DNA from: Massilia sp. ZL223 | Lineage (GTDB): Bacteria > Pseudomonadota > Gammaproteobacteria > Burkholderiales > Burkholderiaceae_D | DNA: 64,000 bases | Assembly (NCBI RefSeq): GCF_018119395.1 | Contig: NZ_JAGPWD010000006.1 | Coordinates: forward strand, 62,001-126,000 | Reading direction: 5' to 3' | Part shown: positions 9,624 to 20,703 of the stretch, piece after piece | Position numbering within the stretch: position 1 is the first letter of the stretch | Layout of the letters: each line of letters begins with the position of its first letter | Made by a program: the position numbers and the translations under genes | The notes under the pieces: generated by a model | Databases searched by the model: none | Seen by the model: the letters and a program-made list of their open reading frames with translations, nothing else | What the model was told of the DNA's origin: nothing

Positions 9624-10093
9624 CGGCGGCTGCGCAAGGGTTTGGCGAGCGGATGGGCGCGGCGCGGCGTCTTGCGCGGCGTGGGGACGACCATCAGCGG
9701 ATGGATGAAGCTCAGGTAGAGCAGGATGGTCAGCACCAGCAGGTAGGCGCAGATGAAGACCATCATCAGGTTGTCGCCATGCCAGATCACGATCGCGCTG
9801 GCGCCGAAGGGCACCAGCAGCATCAGGGCCGCGAAGGAACGCAGGCCGGGCGAGCGGCTCATGCGGTGGCCGGCCATGGCGACCAGGAAGAAGCCGGTCG
9901 AGGCCAGCGCCAGTCCCAGCAGGCAGATGTAGGGTTCGGCGGCGTCCGGAATGCCGTGCGCGGTGGACGCCAGCAGCGCCGCCGGCAGCAGGATGCCGAA
10001 CACCCCGCCGGCCAGGCTCAGCAGGCGCAGCACACGCATGGCCCGGCCCCGGAAGAAGGGGCGTGCGGTGTGCGTGATCGGAGTCGGGTTCAT
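9590..10093 (-). CDS. Small four-helix membrane protein, paralogue of the protein at 5361-5765
   Basis: This protein of up to 167 residues has four membrane segments. It shares LALASTGFFLVAMAGHRMSRSP, LRSFAALML and LTILLYLSFIHPLM with the 5361-5765 protein, but carries a longer basic C-terminal tail (PTPRKTPRRAHPLAKPLRSRR). The start is uncertain: ATG 10093 (MNPTPITHTARP) and ATG 10039 (MRVLRLLSLAGG) are both possible and neither has a good ribosome site; the second aligns better with the paralogue. Function is unknown. The 3-prime end overlaps the response regulator on the opposite strand. Confidence 0.68.
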   Translation of the reverse strand: MNPTPITHTARPFFRGRAMRVLRLLSLAGGVFGILLPAALLASTAHGIPDAAEPYICLLGLALASTGFFLVAMAGHRMSRSPGLRSFAALMLLVPFGASAIVIWHGDNLMMVFICAYLLVLTILLYLSFIHPLMVVPTPRKTPRRAHPLAKPLRSRRYSQPASRAIR

Positions 10094-10176
10094 GCGCGCT
10101 GGCTCAGGATGACGTCGTCTTGACGTTAGCATAGCCGCAATCCCATGACAGCGGAATGAATTGCGTGTGCGACATA

Positions 10177-10518
10177 TCAGTGGGCGGCGCTTTTCGAGAA
10201 CAGGTTGATCACCGCCACCCCGGCAATGATGAGCGCCAGGCCGGCGATGGCGGCCAGGTCCAGGCTCTGGCGGTAGACGATCCAGCTCACCAGCGAAATC
10301 AGGATGATGCCGACGCCCGACCAGATCGCGTAGGCGATGCCTGTCGGCAGCATGCGAAGGCTGAAGGTCAGCAGGTAGAAGGACAGGGCGTAGCAGGCCA
10401 CCGTCACGAGGCTGGGCAGCGGACGGGTGAAGCTGTCCGAGGCTTTCAGGGCGGTGGTGCCGATGACTTCGGAAACGATGGCGAGGCCGAGGTAGACGTA
10501 GGCCTGGGTCGGGGTCAT
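10177..10518 (-). CDS. SMR-family multidrug efflux transporter (EmrE/QacE type)
   Basis: The 113-residue protein has four membrane helices typical of small multidrug resistance transporters, which exchange protons for cationic drugs or guanidinium-type compounds as antiparallel dimers. The essential glutamate lies in helix 1 (AIVSEVIGTTALK). The helix 3 signature GIAYAIWSGVGIILISLV is that of the EmrE/drug-transporter branch rather than the Gdx/SugE branch. It sits alone, with the palindromic repeat cluster just upstream of its start. Confidence 0.92.
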   Translation of the reverse strand: MTPTQAYVYLGLAIVSEVIGTTALKASDSFTRPLPSLVTVACYALSFYLLTFSLRMLPTGIAYAIWSGVGIILISLVSWIVYRQSLDLAAIAGLALIIAGVAVINLFSKSAAH

Positions 10519-10550
10519 GGGAGGCGGCCCGTCGGAATGATATGGTGTTT

Positions 10551-10706
10551 AGTTAGCAGAAAGACGTCGTTACTGCCACTGGCAGTAACGACCCCCGGCG
10601 AAGGCCGGGGCCCAAGTTTGCGTAAGCTATCGAGACGCTAAACTTAGGCGGAACAATGCCGGTGGCATTGTTCCGGCCTTCGCCGGAACGACGTTTATAC
10701 GCTAAC
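10551..10706. repeat. Composite palindromic repeat cluster (family copy 1)
   Basis: Several inverted repeats are packed together: GTTACTGCC/GGCAGTAAC near 10569-10589, CCCCGGC/GCCGGGG near 10593-10610, and CGGAACAATGCC/GGCATTGTTCCG near 10649-10675. Outer arms read GTTAG...ACGTCGT on the left and ACGACGTTTATACGCTAACC on the right. The unit CGTCGT-CCGGCGAAGGCCGG-CCTAAGTTT recurs at six other junctions in this window. Unlike those copies, it lies between two same-direction genes. Confidence 0.8.
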
Positions 10707-10739
10707 CGGGAGAACATGGTTAGCGACTGCTCGCACAGC

Positions 10740-11186
10740 TTACTGCTCGCGCACCCAGGTCTGGGAACGCCCGAACATCGGCGCGCCGATGTAGCCGCGC
10801 ACTTCGAGCTTGTTGCCGTTGTCCTTCAGGGTCGCCTTGCTCTTGTAGGTCTTGCCCTTGCTCGGATCGAGGATCTCGCCGCCGGTGTACTCGTCGCCTT
10901 CCTTCTTCAGGCCCGAGAGGATGGTCAGGCCGATCATCGGCTGGTCCTTGCGCGCGCCGTCGCACTTCACGCATTTCGGGTTCTGGTCTTCGGTGGGGGC
11001 GCGGAACAGTTTTTCGATGCGGCCGGTCAGGACGCCCTGTTCCTCGGTGATGCGGACCAGCGCCTTCGGCTTGCCGGTTTCGTCGTCGATCGTCTTCCAG
11101 GTGCCGACCGGCGAGGAATTGTCCGCCCAGGCGGCAGGCATCGCGAACATGGCGGCAATCAGGCTTACGCCCATCAGGTGTCGCAT
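10740..11186 (-). CDS. DUF2147 family exported protein
   Basis: The 148-residue protein has a signal peptide (MRHLMGVSLIAAMFAMPAAWA) and a DUF2147 lipocalin-like beta barrel with characteristic SPVGTWKTIDDETGKPKALVRI, CVKCDGARKDQPMIGLTIL, GGEILDPSKGKTYKSK and GYIGAPMFGRSQTWVR. The function of the family is not established. The ATG at 11186 is preceded by a GGAG site; the upstream frame extension to 11282 lacks homology. Confidence 0.88.
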   Translation of the reverse strand: MRHLMGVSLIAAMFAMPAAWADNSSPVGTWKTIDDETGKPKALVRITEEQGVLTGRIEKLFRAPTEDQNPKCVKCDGARKDQPMIGLTILSGLKKEGDEYTGGEILDPSKGKTYKSKATLKDNGNKLEVRGYIGAPMFGRSQTWVREQ

Positions 11187-11293
11187 CTTGAGTCTCCAGT
11201 GTAGTTGTGGTGCTGCCCAGTGTAGCAAACCCGATTCGCAGCGGGGGTGCGCGAAACCGAGGAAACCCTCCAATTTATGCACCGGCGTGCGCT

Positions 11294-11491
11294 TCAGGCA
11301 GCGGGAGGCAGGTCCAGGGTCGGCAACTGGTTGCGCCTTTCAGTGGGGCGGGTCAGCACGCGCAGCGTGACCTCGAGCGGAACGCCCATGTCGGCCAGTT
11401 CGCGCGCCACGCCCGGCCGGCCCTGGCTGGCGGCGTCGTGAATCACATTCTCGATGAGCAGGGCGGTCTTGTAGTCGGTTCGTCGGTCCAT
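11294..11491 (-). CDS. Small hypothetical protein
   Basis: This is a 65-residue protein I do not recognise. It is predicted largely helical (YKTALLIENVIHDAAS, VARELADMGVPLEVTLRVL) and ends in a proline-rich tail. An AGGA site lies 7 bases before the ATG, and the third-codon G/C bias resembles real genes here. It is flanked by the DUF2147 gene downstream and the DUF2214 gene upstream, in the opposite direction. A soluble regulatory or adaptor peptide is possible but not shown. Confidence 0.5.
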   Translation of the reverse strand: MDRRTDYKTALLIENVIHDAASQGRPGVARELADMGVPLEVTLRVLTRPTERRNQLPTLDLPPAA

Positions 11492-11655
11492 GCAGCGATC
11501 CTAACATGGCTGCGTCAATACGAGATCCTTGCTGATATGCATTTCATGCAAGCCCGATGCTTGCCGTCACGCCGTCACGGGATTCGGTCCCACCATGGTT
11601 GAGGCAGTCGCAGTCCAGGCATATCATTGCCGTCACCCCATCACCGGAGACCACG

Positions 11656-12096
11656 ATGACCGACCTGCTGCTCGCCATCCTGCATCACGTGACCATGTTC
11701 GCCCTGTTCGGCGTGCTCGCCGTCGAACTGGCGGTCGTCAAGCCGAATATGACGACCGGCCAGGTCGCCCTGGCCGCGCGCGTCGACCGCTTGTACGGAC
11801 TGTTCGCCATGCTGATGATCGTCATCGGCTTCTCGCGCGCCGTGTTCGCCGCCAAGGGCTGGGACTACTATTCCCACAACGGCTTCTTCTGGGCCAAGAT
11901 CGCGAGCTTCGCGCTGGTCGGAGCGCTGTCGGCGCTCCCCACCATCCGCTTCATCCGCTGGCGCCGCGCCAGCCACCGCCCGGACGACGGCGAGGTCGCA
12001 CATGTGCGGCGCTTCCTGCATGCCCAGGCCGCGCTATTCTTCCTGATTCCGATCTTCGCGGCCGCCATGGCGCGCGGCTACGGCAGCTTTACCTGA
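11656..12096 (+). CDS. DUF2214 family membrane protein
   Basis: The 146-residue protein has four predicted membrane helices. It carries the DUF2214 pattern: LLLAILHHVTMFALFG, an internal Asp/Arg pair in AARVDRLYG, FSRAVFAAKGWDYYSHNGFFWAKI and HAQAALFFLIPIFAAAMARGYG. Conserved histidine and arginine residues inside helices suggest cofactor or ion handling, but the function is unknown. The start at 11656 has a GGAGA site. The beta-lactamase gene starts 12 bp after its stop, suggesting co-transcription. Confidence 0.87.
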   Translation: MTDLLLAILHHVTMFALFGVLAVELAVVKPNMTTGQVALAARVDRLYGLFAMLMIVIGFSRAVFAAKGWDYYSHNGFFWAKIASFALVGALSALPTIRFIRWRRASHRPDDGEVAHVRRFLHAQAALFFLIPIFAAAMARGYGSFT

Positions 12097-12108
12097 CAAG
12101 GAAACCTC

Positions 12109-12936
12109 ATGCACATGTTGTCCGGCGTGGCCGCGCGCCTGCTATTGTCCCTGGCCGCCTTGCTGGCCGCCCAGTCCGCCCACGCGGCCTTGCCGGACGT
12201 GGATATCGGCGCCCGCTTTCGCGAAGCGCGCGTGGAAGGGACCTTCGTGCTGCTCGACGGCCGGAGCGGCGAGATCCGGCGCCATGCGCCGGCGCGGGCC
12301 GCGCAGGGCTTCCTGCCGGCGTCGACTTACAAGATCCCGAATACCCTGATCGCCCTGGAGGAGGGCGCCGCCAGGGACAAGGATGTCAAGCTGGCCTGGG
12401 ACAGCGCGCGTGCGCCGCGCCAGCCGTGGTGGCCGGCGTCGTGGGCGCAGGACCACACCCTGGAGTCGGCGCTGAAGAACTCGGCGGTCTGGTATTACCA
12501 GGAGATGGCGCGGCGCATCGGTCCGTCCCGGATGCAGCACTGGGTCGACCGCTTCGGCTACGGCAACCGCGACATCTCGGGCGGCATCGACCAGTTCTGG
12601 CTGACGGGCGGCCTGCGCATCTCGGCGGACCAGCAGGTCGATTTCCTGCGCCGCTTTTACGCCGGCCAGCTTGGCGTTTCGGCGCGCACCACCCGGCTCG
12701 CCAAGGAGATGCTGGTGCTGGAGGAGACCCCGGACTACCGCCTGAGCGGCAAGAGCGGCTGGGCCGGTTTCGGCGCGCCCCAACAGCCGCAGCTCGGCTG
12801 GCTGGTGGGCTACCTGGAACGCGAAGGCGAGGTGCACTTCTTCGCCATGAACCTCGATATCGCGCGGCCCGGGGACACCGCGGCGCGCATGAACATCCTC
12901 AAGGCGGTGCTGCGCGACTTCCGCTTGCTGCCCTGA
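12109..12936 (+). CDS. Class D (OXA-like) serine beta-lactamase
   Basis: This 275-residue periplasmic enzyme has a signal peptide ending AQSAHA and the class D motifs in order. These are Ser72-Thr-Tyr-Lys75 (acylating serine and the lysine expected to be carboxylated), Ser125-Ala-Val127, Tyr151-Gly-Asn153 and Lys215-Ser-Gly217 followed by Trp. The context FLPASTYKIPNT and DQFWLTGGLRISA fit OXA enzymes. STYK and KSG replace the commoner STFK and KTG. No integron or transposon flanks it, so it is probably an intrinsic chromosomal enzyme; its spectrum cannot be read from sequence. Confidence 0.93.
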   Translation: MHMLSGVAARLLLSLAALLAAQSAHAALPDVDIGARFREARVEGTFVLLDGRSGEIRRHAPARAAQGFLPASTYKIPNTLIALEEGAARDKDVKLAWDSARAPRQPWWPASWAQDHTLESALKNSAVWYYQEMARRIGPSRMQHWVDRFGYGNRDISGGIDQFWLTGGLRISADQQVDFLRRFYAGQLGVSARTTRLAKEMLVLEETPDYRLSGKSGWAGFGAPQQPQLGWLVGYLEREGEVHFFAMNLDIARPGDTAARMNILKAVLRDFRLLP

Positions 12937-12978
12937 TCACGCCTGCTGTCTCCGGGCAGCAGAACCTGAAGTGACGGC

Positions 12979-13872
12979 CTAGTGGATTGCCTGCAGCTGC
13001 GTGAACTCTTCGATGGCGAAATCGACGAAGGCGCGCGCCCGCGGCGCCATGTGGCGCGCGCTCGGAAAGACCAGGTGGACGGGCAGCGGCGCCGGTTCGT
13101 AGTCGGTCAGCAGGCGGCTGAGGGCGCCGGCCTGCAGGTCGGGCACGGCCTGGTAGGACAGGACGCGTGCGATGCCGAAGCCTTCGCGCGCCGCGTTCAG
13201 CACCCCTTCCACATCGTTCACCTGCAGGCGCGGCGCGAAGCGCACGACTTGTTCGCTCCCCGCCGCGCCGAAGCGCCACTCCGGCAGGCCGCGCACTGCG
13301 GTGCCCAGGATGAGTTCGTGCTGCGCCAGTTCCTCCGGCGTGGCCGGCTCGCCTCGGCGCCCCAGGTAGTCGGGACTGGCGACGGTAATCCGCTTCACCG
13401 CGCCCAGCTCGCGGGCGACCAGGCCGGAGTTCTCCAGCGCGCCGATGCGCAAGGCGATGTCGACGCCATTGTCGATCAGGTGCATGTTGCGGTCAGCCAG
13501 CACCAGGTCGACCTGGATATCCGGATGGCGCATCAGGAAGCGGGTGGCGAGCGAGGTCATGTAGCGGCGGCCGAACACCATGGGCGCCGTGATCCGCAGC
13601 AGGCCCTGGGGCGGCCCGGCCTGGTATTCGCACATCGCCGATTCGTACTCGGCCAGCAGGCGACGCGCGTGCGTGGCGAGCCGCTGTCCTTCGCCGGTCG
13701 CCGACAGCCTGCGCGTGCTCCTTTCGAACAGCCGAGTCCCGATGCGCTGCTCGAGCGTGGCAAGCATGCGCGTGACCGCCGACGGCGAGCGGCGCAGCTT
13801 GTGGGCCGCGGCGGCCATGCTGCCGGTATCGAGGATGGCGAGGAACACCTGCAGTTCGTCTAAGCGGTCCAT
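12979..13872 (-). CDS. LysR-family transcriptional regulator
   Basis: The 297-residue regulator has an N-terminal winged helix-turn-helix (ELQVFLAILDTGSMAAAAHKLRRSPSAV, split here across residues 6-35) and the periplasmic-binding-like effector domain. The latter includes GLLRITAPMVFGRRY, VDIALRIGALENSGLVAR and GFGIARVLSYQAV. It belongs to the CrgA-like branch common in Proteobacteria. It is divergent from a glutathione S-transferase gene 103 bp away, the usual arrangement of a LysR regulator and its target. Confidence 0.92.
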   Translation of the reverse strand: MDRLDELQVFLAILDTGSMAAAAHKLRRSPSAVTRMLATLEQRIGTRLFERSTRRLSATGEGQRLATHARRLLAEYESAMCEYQAGPPQGLLRITAPMVFGRRYMTSLATRFLMRHPDIQVDLVLADRNMHLIDNGVDIALRIGALENSGLVARELGAVKRITVASPDYLGRRGEPATPEELAQHELILGTAVRGLPEWRFGAAGSEQVVRFAPRLQVNDVEGVLNAAREGFGIARVLSYQAVPDLQAGALSRLLTDYEPAPLPVHLVFPSARHMAPRARAFVDFAIEEFTQLQAIH

Positions 13873-13975
13873 GGACTGTTGCGCGTGGCGGAAGAATGAA
13901 TTGCCATTATGTGCTATTCCGGCAAGAGAGTGTCGTGGCTAGGATAGGCGTACCGCCAACTCTTCTTCCTTCACC

Positions 13976-14581
13976 ATGACGACTTCCATCATCCTGTACG
14001 GCACCGCGCTTTCCGGGCACACCCACCGCGTGGAATTGTTCCTGAACCTGCTGGGGCTCGCTTACCGCCGCATCGACGCGCCGGCCCCGGTCCGCAAGAG
14101 CGCCGAATTCCTGGACCTGAACCCGCTCGGCCAGATTCCCGTCCTGCAGGATGGGGAGGTAGTGCTGGCGGACAGCAATGCCATCCTGGTGTATCTCGCC
14201 AAGCGCTACGCGCCGGGCGGCGCCTGGCTGCCGGAGGATCCGGTCGGCGCGGCGCGGGTCCAGCGCTGGCTGTCGCTGGCGGCCGGCGAGATCGCCTACG
14301 GCCCGGCGAAGGCGCGTATTTCAGCGCGCTTCGGCGATACCGGTATGCCGCCGGCGCTCATGCAGCGGCTGGCCGGGCAGGCGCTGGCCTTCATGGAATC
14401 CACGCTCGGCCGGCAGGACTTCCTTGCCGACGCGACGCCGACCCTGGCGGACCTGGCGTGCTACGCCTATATCGCTCATGCGCCGGAAGGCGGGATCGCG
14501 CTGGATCCCTATCCGCAGGTGCGCGCCTGGATCGCGCGTGTCCAGGCCTTGCCCGGCTTTATCGCGATGCCGGAGAAGTGA
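13976..14581 (+). CDS. Glutathione S-transferase family protein
   Basis: The 201-residue protein has an N-terminal thioredoxin-fold GST domain (SIILYGTALSGHTHRVELFLNLLG, split across residues 4-27; then NPLGQIPVLQDGEVVLADSNAILVYL, with the cis-Pro and Asp-Ser glutathione-contact residues). An all-helical C-terminal domain follows (LADATPTLADLACYAYIAHAP). It is divergent from the LysR gene and probably controlled by it. The next gene begins one base after its stop. Confidence 0.92.
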   Translation: MTTSIILYGTALSGHTHRVELFLNLLGLAYRRIDAPAPVRKSAEFLDLNPLGQIPVLQDGEVVLADSNAILVYLAKRYAPGGAWLPEDPVGAARVQRWLSLAAGEIAYGPAKARISARFGDTGMPPALMQRLAGQALAFMESTLGRQDFLADATPTLADLACYAYIAHAPEGGIALDPYPQVRAWIARVQALPGFIAMPEK

Positions 14582-14582
14582 G

Positions 14583-15455
14583 ATGGACGACCACCGCCTG
14601 CCGGAACCCTTCCATGCCGGCGAACTGCGCGCCCAGCAGCTCGCGGGCGGCGGACCGGCAGGCGCGCCGATCCGCAGCCAGATGCCGGAGCAGCACCGCC
14701 AGTTCTTTCCCTTGCTGCGCTTCCTGTGTGTCGGCTTGGCGGACGACAGCGGATGGCCGATTGCCACGCTGCTGCACGGGGAACCGGGGTTCGTCGCGTC
14801 CCCTGATCCGGGACGGCTGCGGGTTGCCGCTGTGCCGGATGGGGACGATCCGGCGTTTTCCCACTTGGGGGAGGGCAGCGGGATCGGCATGCTCGGCATC
14901 GACCTGGGGACGCGGCGGCGCAATCGTGCCAACGGCAAGGTCGCGCAGATGGATGGCGGGGGTTTCGTGGTCGATGTGGAGCAATCGTTCGGCAACTGTC
15001 CGAAGTATATCCACGTACGCCAGCTGGACCCGGTGGAGCGGCAGAGAGGGCAGGTCGAGCGTCTTGGCGCCGCGCTGTCCGAGGATGCGCTGGCCATGAT
15101 CGCGGGGTGCGAGACGATGTTCGTTGCCACTATCGGCGGCGAAGCGGGTGGGCTCGACATCTCGCATCGGGGCGGCGAGGCGGGGTTCCTGCGCTTGAAG
15201 GGGAATGTGCTGACCGTGCCGGATTATCCGGGGAATCGCTACTTCAACACGCTGGGGAACCTGCTGCTGGAGCCGCGTGCTTCGCTGGTGATTCCGGACT
15301 TCGGGACGGGGGATGTGCTGCAGTTGCAGGGTATTGCCGAGGTGCTGTGGAGGGCGGACGGGCTGGATGATCCGCGTGCGGAGCGGGCGTGGGAATTCAG
15401 TGTCGTGCGCGGATGGCTGAGGCGTGCGGCGCTTCCGCTTGTTCAGTTAGCGTAA
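14583..15455 (+). CDS. Pyridoxamine 5-phosphate oxidase-fold (flavin-binding) family protein
   Basis: This 290-residue protein resembles the PNPOx-like split-barrel flavoproteins found beside GSTs and ferredoxin reductases: MIAGCETMFVATIGG, GGLDISHRGGEAGFLRL, VPDYPGNRYFNTLGNLL and ASLVIPDFGTGDVLQLQG. The N-terminal third is less conserved. The ATG at 14583 lies one base after the GST stop, so translation is coupled. The final residues QLA and the TAA stop are encoded by the start of a dispersed palindromic repeat, so the C-terminus may have been reset by that insertion. Confidence 0.82.
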   Translation: MDDHRLPEPFHAGELRAQQLAGGGPAGAPIRSQMPEQHRQFFPLLRFLCVGLADDSGWPIATLLHGEPGFVASPDPGRLRVAAVPDGDDPAFSHLGEGSGIGMLGIDLGTRRRNRANGKVAQMDGGGFVVDVEQSFGNCPKYIHVRQLDPVERQRGQVERLGAALSEDALAMIAGCETMFVATIGGEAGGLDISHRGGEAGFLRLKGNVLTVPDYPGNRYFNTLGNLLLEPRASLVIPDFGTGDVLQLQGIAEVLWRADGLDDPRAERAWEFSVVRGWLRRAALPLVQLA

Positions 15456-15499
15456 AAACGTCGTCCCGGCCGAGGGGGACTCCGAGTCCCGGGACGACG
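15446..15499. repeat. Palindromic repeat (family copy 2) between convergent genes
   Basis: GTTAGCGTAAAAACGTCGT leads into arms CGTCGTCCCGG (15459-15469) and CCGGGACGACG (15489-15499), perfectly complementary around an inner GGGGGACTCCGAGTCCC-like fold. It lies between the flavin-fold gene and valS, which converge, and supplies the stop codon of the former. Confidence 0.85.
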
Positions 15500-15519
15500 T
15501 GTTGGAGCAAACTAAATAA

Positions 15520-18333
15520 TCAAGCTGCCGGCAGCTTCGCCAGCTGTTCTTCCATCTTGGCGAGGGTCGCCGAGAAGTTCGCCACGCGTTCCTTCTCCTG
15601 CGCCACCACGGCCGCGGGCGCACGCGCCACGAAGCTTTCGTTCGACAGCTTGCCGTTGGCCTTGGCGATCTCGCCCTGCACGCGCGCGATCTCCTTGGAC
15701 AGGCGCTCGCGCTCGGCGGCGACGTCGATCTCGACCTTGAGCATCAGCTTGGTGGTGCCGACGATCGACACGGCCGCCGGCGAATCCGGCAGCGCGTCGA
15801 CGATCTGCACTTCCTGCAGCTTGCCCAGCGACTGGATGTAGGGCGCGAACACCGCCATGCGCGCGCGGTCGTCGGCGTTGCCCGGCTCCAGGAACAGCGG
15901 CACGCGCACCGACGGCGACAGCGACATCTCGCCGCGCAGGTTGCGGGTGGCGTCGGTCAGGGCCTTGAGCTGGTCCATCCAGGCTTCCGCGTCTTCGTTC
16001 ACGAAGGAGGTGTCGGCCAGCGGGTAAGGCTGCAGCATGATCGAATCGCCGGTCTTGCCCGCCAGCGGCGCGACGCTCTGCCACAGGGCCTCGGTCACGA
16101 ACGGGATGATCGGATGCGCCAGGCGCAGGATCACTTCCAGCACGCGCAGCAGGGTGTGGCGGGTGGCGCGCTGCTGGGCTTCCGTGCCTTGCTGGACCTG
16201 GACCTTGGCCACTTCCAGGTACCAGTCGCAGTACTCGTCCCAGACGAACTTGTAGATGGCGCTTGCGATGTTATCGAAGCGGTAGTCGGCGAAGCCCTTG
16301 GCCACGTCCAGCTCGACGCGGTTCATCAAGGAGATGATCCAGCGGTCGGCCTGCGACAGGTCGGCATCGTCCGGCTTCCCGGATGGCCGTACCCCGCAGT
16401 CCTTGCCTTCCGTGTTCATCATCACGAAGCGGGTGGCGTTCCACAGCTTGTTGCAGAAGTTGCGGTAGCCCTCGCAGCGGCCGAGGTCGAAGTTGATGTT
16501 GCGGCCCAGCGAAGCGTAGCTGGCCATGGTGAAGCGCACGGCGTCGGTGCCGAAGGCCGGGATCCCTTCCGGGAATTCCTTGCGGGTGGCCTTGGCGATC
16601 TTCTCGGCCGAACGCGGGTCCATCAGGCCGGTGGTGCGCTTGCCCACCAGGGTCTCGACGTCGATGCCGTCGATCAGGTCGATCGGGTCGAGGGTGTTGC
16701 CCTTCGACTTGGACATCTTCTGGCCCTGCGAATCGCGCACCAGGCCGTGCACGTACACGGTCTCGAACGGCACCTTGCCGGTGAAGTGGGTGGTCAGCAT
16801 GACCATGCGCGCCACCCAGAAGAAGATGATGTCGAAGCCGGTCACCAGCACCGACGAGGGCAGGAACATCTTCATGTCCGGGGTCTCTTCCGGCCAGCCC
16901 ATGGTGGAGAAGGGCACCAGCGCCGACGAGAACCAGGTGTCGAGCACGTCGTCGTCGCGGCGCAGCTCACCGGTGATGCCTTGCGCGGCAGCCTTGGCCT
17001 TGGCTTCCTCTTCGTCGCGTGCGACCACGATGTTCCCAAGCTCGTCGTACCAGGCCGGGATGCGGTGGCCCCACCACAGCTGGCGCGAGATGCACCAGTC
17101 CTGGATGTTGCCCAGCCACTGGTTGTAGGTGGTGGTCCAGTTCTCCGGGACGAACTTGATCTCGCCATTGGCGACCTTTTCCAGGGCCACGTCGGTGATC
17201 GACTTGCCCGGATTGAAAGTGCCTTCCGGCGCCGGCTTGCTCATGGCGACGAACCACTGGTCGGTCAGCATCGGCTCGATGACGACGCCGGTGCGGTCGC
17301 CGCGCGGCACCATCAGCTTGTGCGGCTTGACTTCGGCCAGCAGGCCTTGCGCGTCCAGGTCGGCAACGATCTGCTTGCGCGCGGCGAAGCGGTCCAGGCC
17401 CTGGTACTGGGCGGGGCCGTTCTCGTTGATCTTCGCATCCAGGGTGAAGATGTTGATCGGCTCGAGCTTGGCGCGCTGGCCGACGGCGTAGTCGTTGAAG
17501 TCGTGGGCCGGGGTGATCTTCACGCAGCCGGTGCCGAATTCCTTGTCCACGTAGCTGTCGGCGATCACCGGGATCTGGCGGCCGGTCAGCGGCAGGGTCA
17601 GCATCTTGCCGTGCAGGTGGGTATAGCGCTCGTCGGTCGGGTCGACCGCGACGGCGACGTCGCCCAGCATGGTTTCAGGACGGGTGGTGGCGACCGTCAG
17701 GTGGCCCGAGCCGTCCGCCAGCGGGTAGTTGATGTACCACATCGAGCCGTCTTCTTCCTGCGAATCGACTTCCAGGTCCGAGACGGCGGTGCCCAGCACC
17801 GGGTCCCAGTTCACCAGGCGCTTGCCGCGGTAGATCAGGCCTTGTTCGAACAGGCGCACGAAGACTTCGACCACGGTCTTGGAACGGGTTTCGTCCATGG
17901 TGAAGTATTCGCGGGTCCAGTCGGCGGAGGCGCCAAGGCGGCGCATCTGGCCGGTGATGGTGTTGCCCGACTTTTCCTTCCACTCCCAGACCTTCTCGAG
18001 GAAGGCTTCGCGGCCGAGGTCGTGGCGCGAGATCTTCTGGGCGTCGAGCTGGCGCTCGACCACGATCTGGGTGGCGATGCCGGCGTGGTCGGTGCCCGGC
18101 ACCCACGCGGTGTTATAGCCGCGCATGCGGTAGTAGCGGGTCAGGCCGTCCATGACGGTCTGGTTGAACGCGTGGCCCATGTGCAGCGTGCCGGTGACGT
18201 TCGGCGGCGGCAGCTGGATGCTGAACGACGGCTTGCCCTCGTCCATGCTCGCGGTGAAGTAACCGCGCTTTTCCCACTCGGCGCGCCAGTATTGTTCAAT
18301 GTCCGCTGGCTCGAAAGACTTGGCTAATTCCAT
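15520..18333 (-). CDS. valS: Valine-tRNA ligase
   Basis: ValS (937 residues) charges tRNA-Val. The class I signatures are [14 protein letters not shown] (HIGH) near residue 45 and [13 protein letters not shown] (KMSKS). Between them lies the CP1 editing domain ([18 protein letters not shown]). The C-terminal anticodon-binding domain ends in the valine-type coiled-coil arm ([21 protein letters not shown]). Length matches the family. The ATG at 18333 ([16 protein letters not shown]) was chosen by homology; the frame is open to 18552, but that overlaps the thiC riboswitch on the other strand. Confidence 0.96.
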   Translation of the reverse strand: MELAKSFEPADIEQYWRAEWEKRGYFTASMDEGKPSFSIQLPPPNVTGTLHMGHAFNQTVMDGLTRYYRMRGYNTAWVPGTDHAGIATQIVVERQLDAQKISRHDLGREAFLEKVWEWKEKSGNTITGQMRRLGASADWTREYFTMDETRSKTVVEVFVRLFEQGLIYRGKRLVNWDPVLGTAVSDLEVDSQEEDGSMWYINYPLADGSGHLTVATTRPETMLGDVAVAVDPTDERYTHLHGKMLTLPLTGRQIPVIADSYVDKEFGTGCVKITPAHDFNDYAVGQRAKLEPINIFTLDAKINENGPAQYQGLDRFAARKQIVADLDAQGLLAEVKPHKLMVPRGDRTGVVIEPMLTDQWFVAMSKPAPEGTFNPGKSITDVALEKVANGEIKFVPENWTTTYNQWLGNIQDWCISRQLWWGHRIPAWYDELGNIVVARDEEEAKAKAAAQGITGELRRDDDVLDTWFSSALVPFSTMGWPEETPDMKMFLPSSVLVTGFDIIFFWVARMVMLTTHFTGKVPFETVYVHGLVRDSQGQKMSKSKGNTLDPIDLIDGIDVETLVGKRTTGLMDPRSAEKIAKATRKEFPEGIPAFGTDAVRFTMASYASLGRNINFDLGRCEGYRNFCNKLWNATRFVMMNTEGKDCGVRPSGKPDDADLSQADRWIISLMNRVELDVAKGFADYRFDNIASAIYKFVWDEYCDWYLEVAKVQVQQGTEAQQRATRHTLLRVLEVILRLAHPIIPFVTEALWQSVAPLAGKTGDSIMLQPYPLADTSFVNEDAEAWMDQLKALTDATRNLRGEMSLSPSVRVPLFLEPGNADDRARMAVFAPYIQSLGKLQEVQIVDALPDSPAAVSIVGTTKLMLKVEIDVAAERERLSKEIARVQGEIAKANGKLSNESFVARAPAAVVAQEKERVANFSATLAKMEEQLAKLPAA

Positions 18334-18386
18334 GATGTGGTGGCGTAAAGATTTTGCGAAAAGAACCATTATAGAGTAGAAGCGGC

Positions 18387-18392
18387 TATAAT
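18387..18392 (+). promoter_or_regulatory. Candidate -10 element of the thiC operon promoter
   Basis: TATAAT, the exact sigma-70 consensus, lies about 25 bases before the TPP riboswitch core. No good -35 is present at 16-18 bp (AACCAT is the best at 16 bp), so the promoter may rely on the strong -10. Confidence 0.5.
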
Positions 18393-18417
18393 TCGGCCCG
18401 TCCACCGCAAGGTGGCA

Positions 18418-20484
<2,067 letters not shown>

Positions 20485-20487
20485 GCC

Positions 20488-20691
20488 ATGCCGCAGATCC
20501 TCGTGAACGGACAAGCCTGGAGCGCGCCGGACCAGCAGTCGCTCCAGGAACTGGTCGCCGAACTGGGACTGGCGGGGCAGGGCATCGCCCTGGCCGTCAA
20601 CCGCGAAGTGGTGCCGCGCCCGCAGTGGCCACAGCGCCGCCTGGCGGAACAGGACAAGGTGGACATCGTGCGCGCCATCGGCGGCGGCTGA
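20488..20691 (+). CDS. thiS: Sulfur carrier protein ThiS
   Basis: The 67-residue beta-grasp protein ends in the diglycine tail IGGG. The tail is adenylated and thiocarboxylated to deliver sulfur to ThiG for thiazole formation. MPQILVNGQAW, the SLQELVAELG helix and the VDIVRAIGGG terminus match the family. The start lies three bases after the thiC stop, so the two are tightly coupled. Confidence 0.95.
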   Translation: MPQILVNGQAWSAPDQQSLQELVAELGLAGQGIALAVNREVVPRPQWPQRRLAEQDKVDIVRAIGGG

Positions 20692-20703
20692 AAGGAGACA
20701 GCA

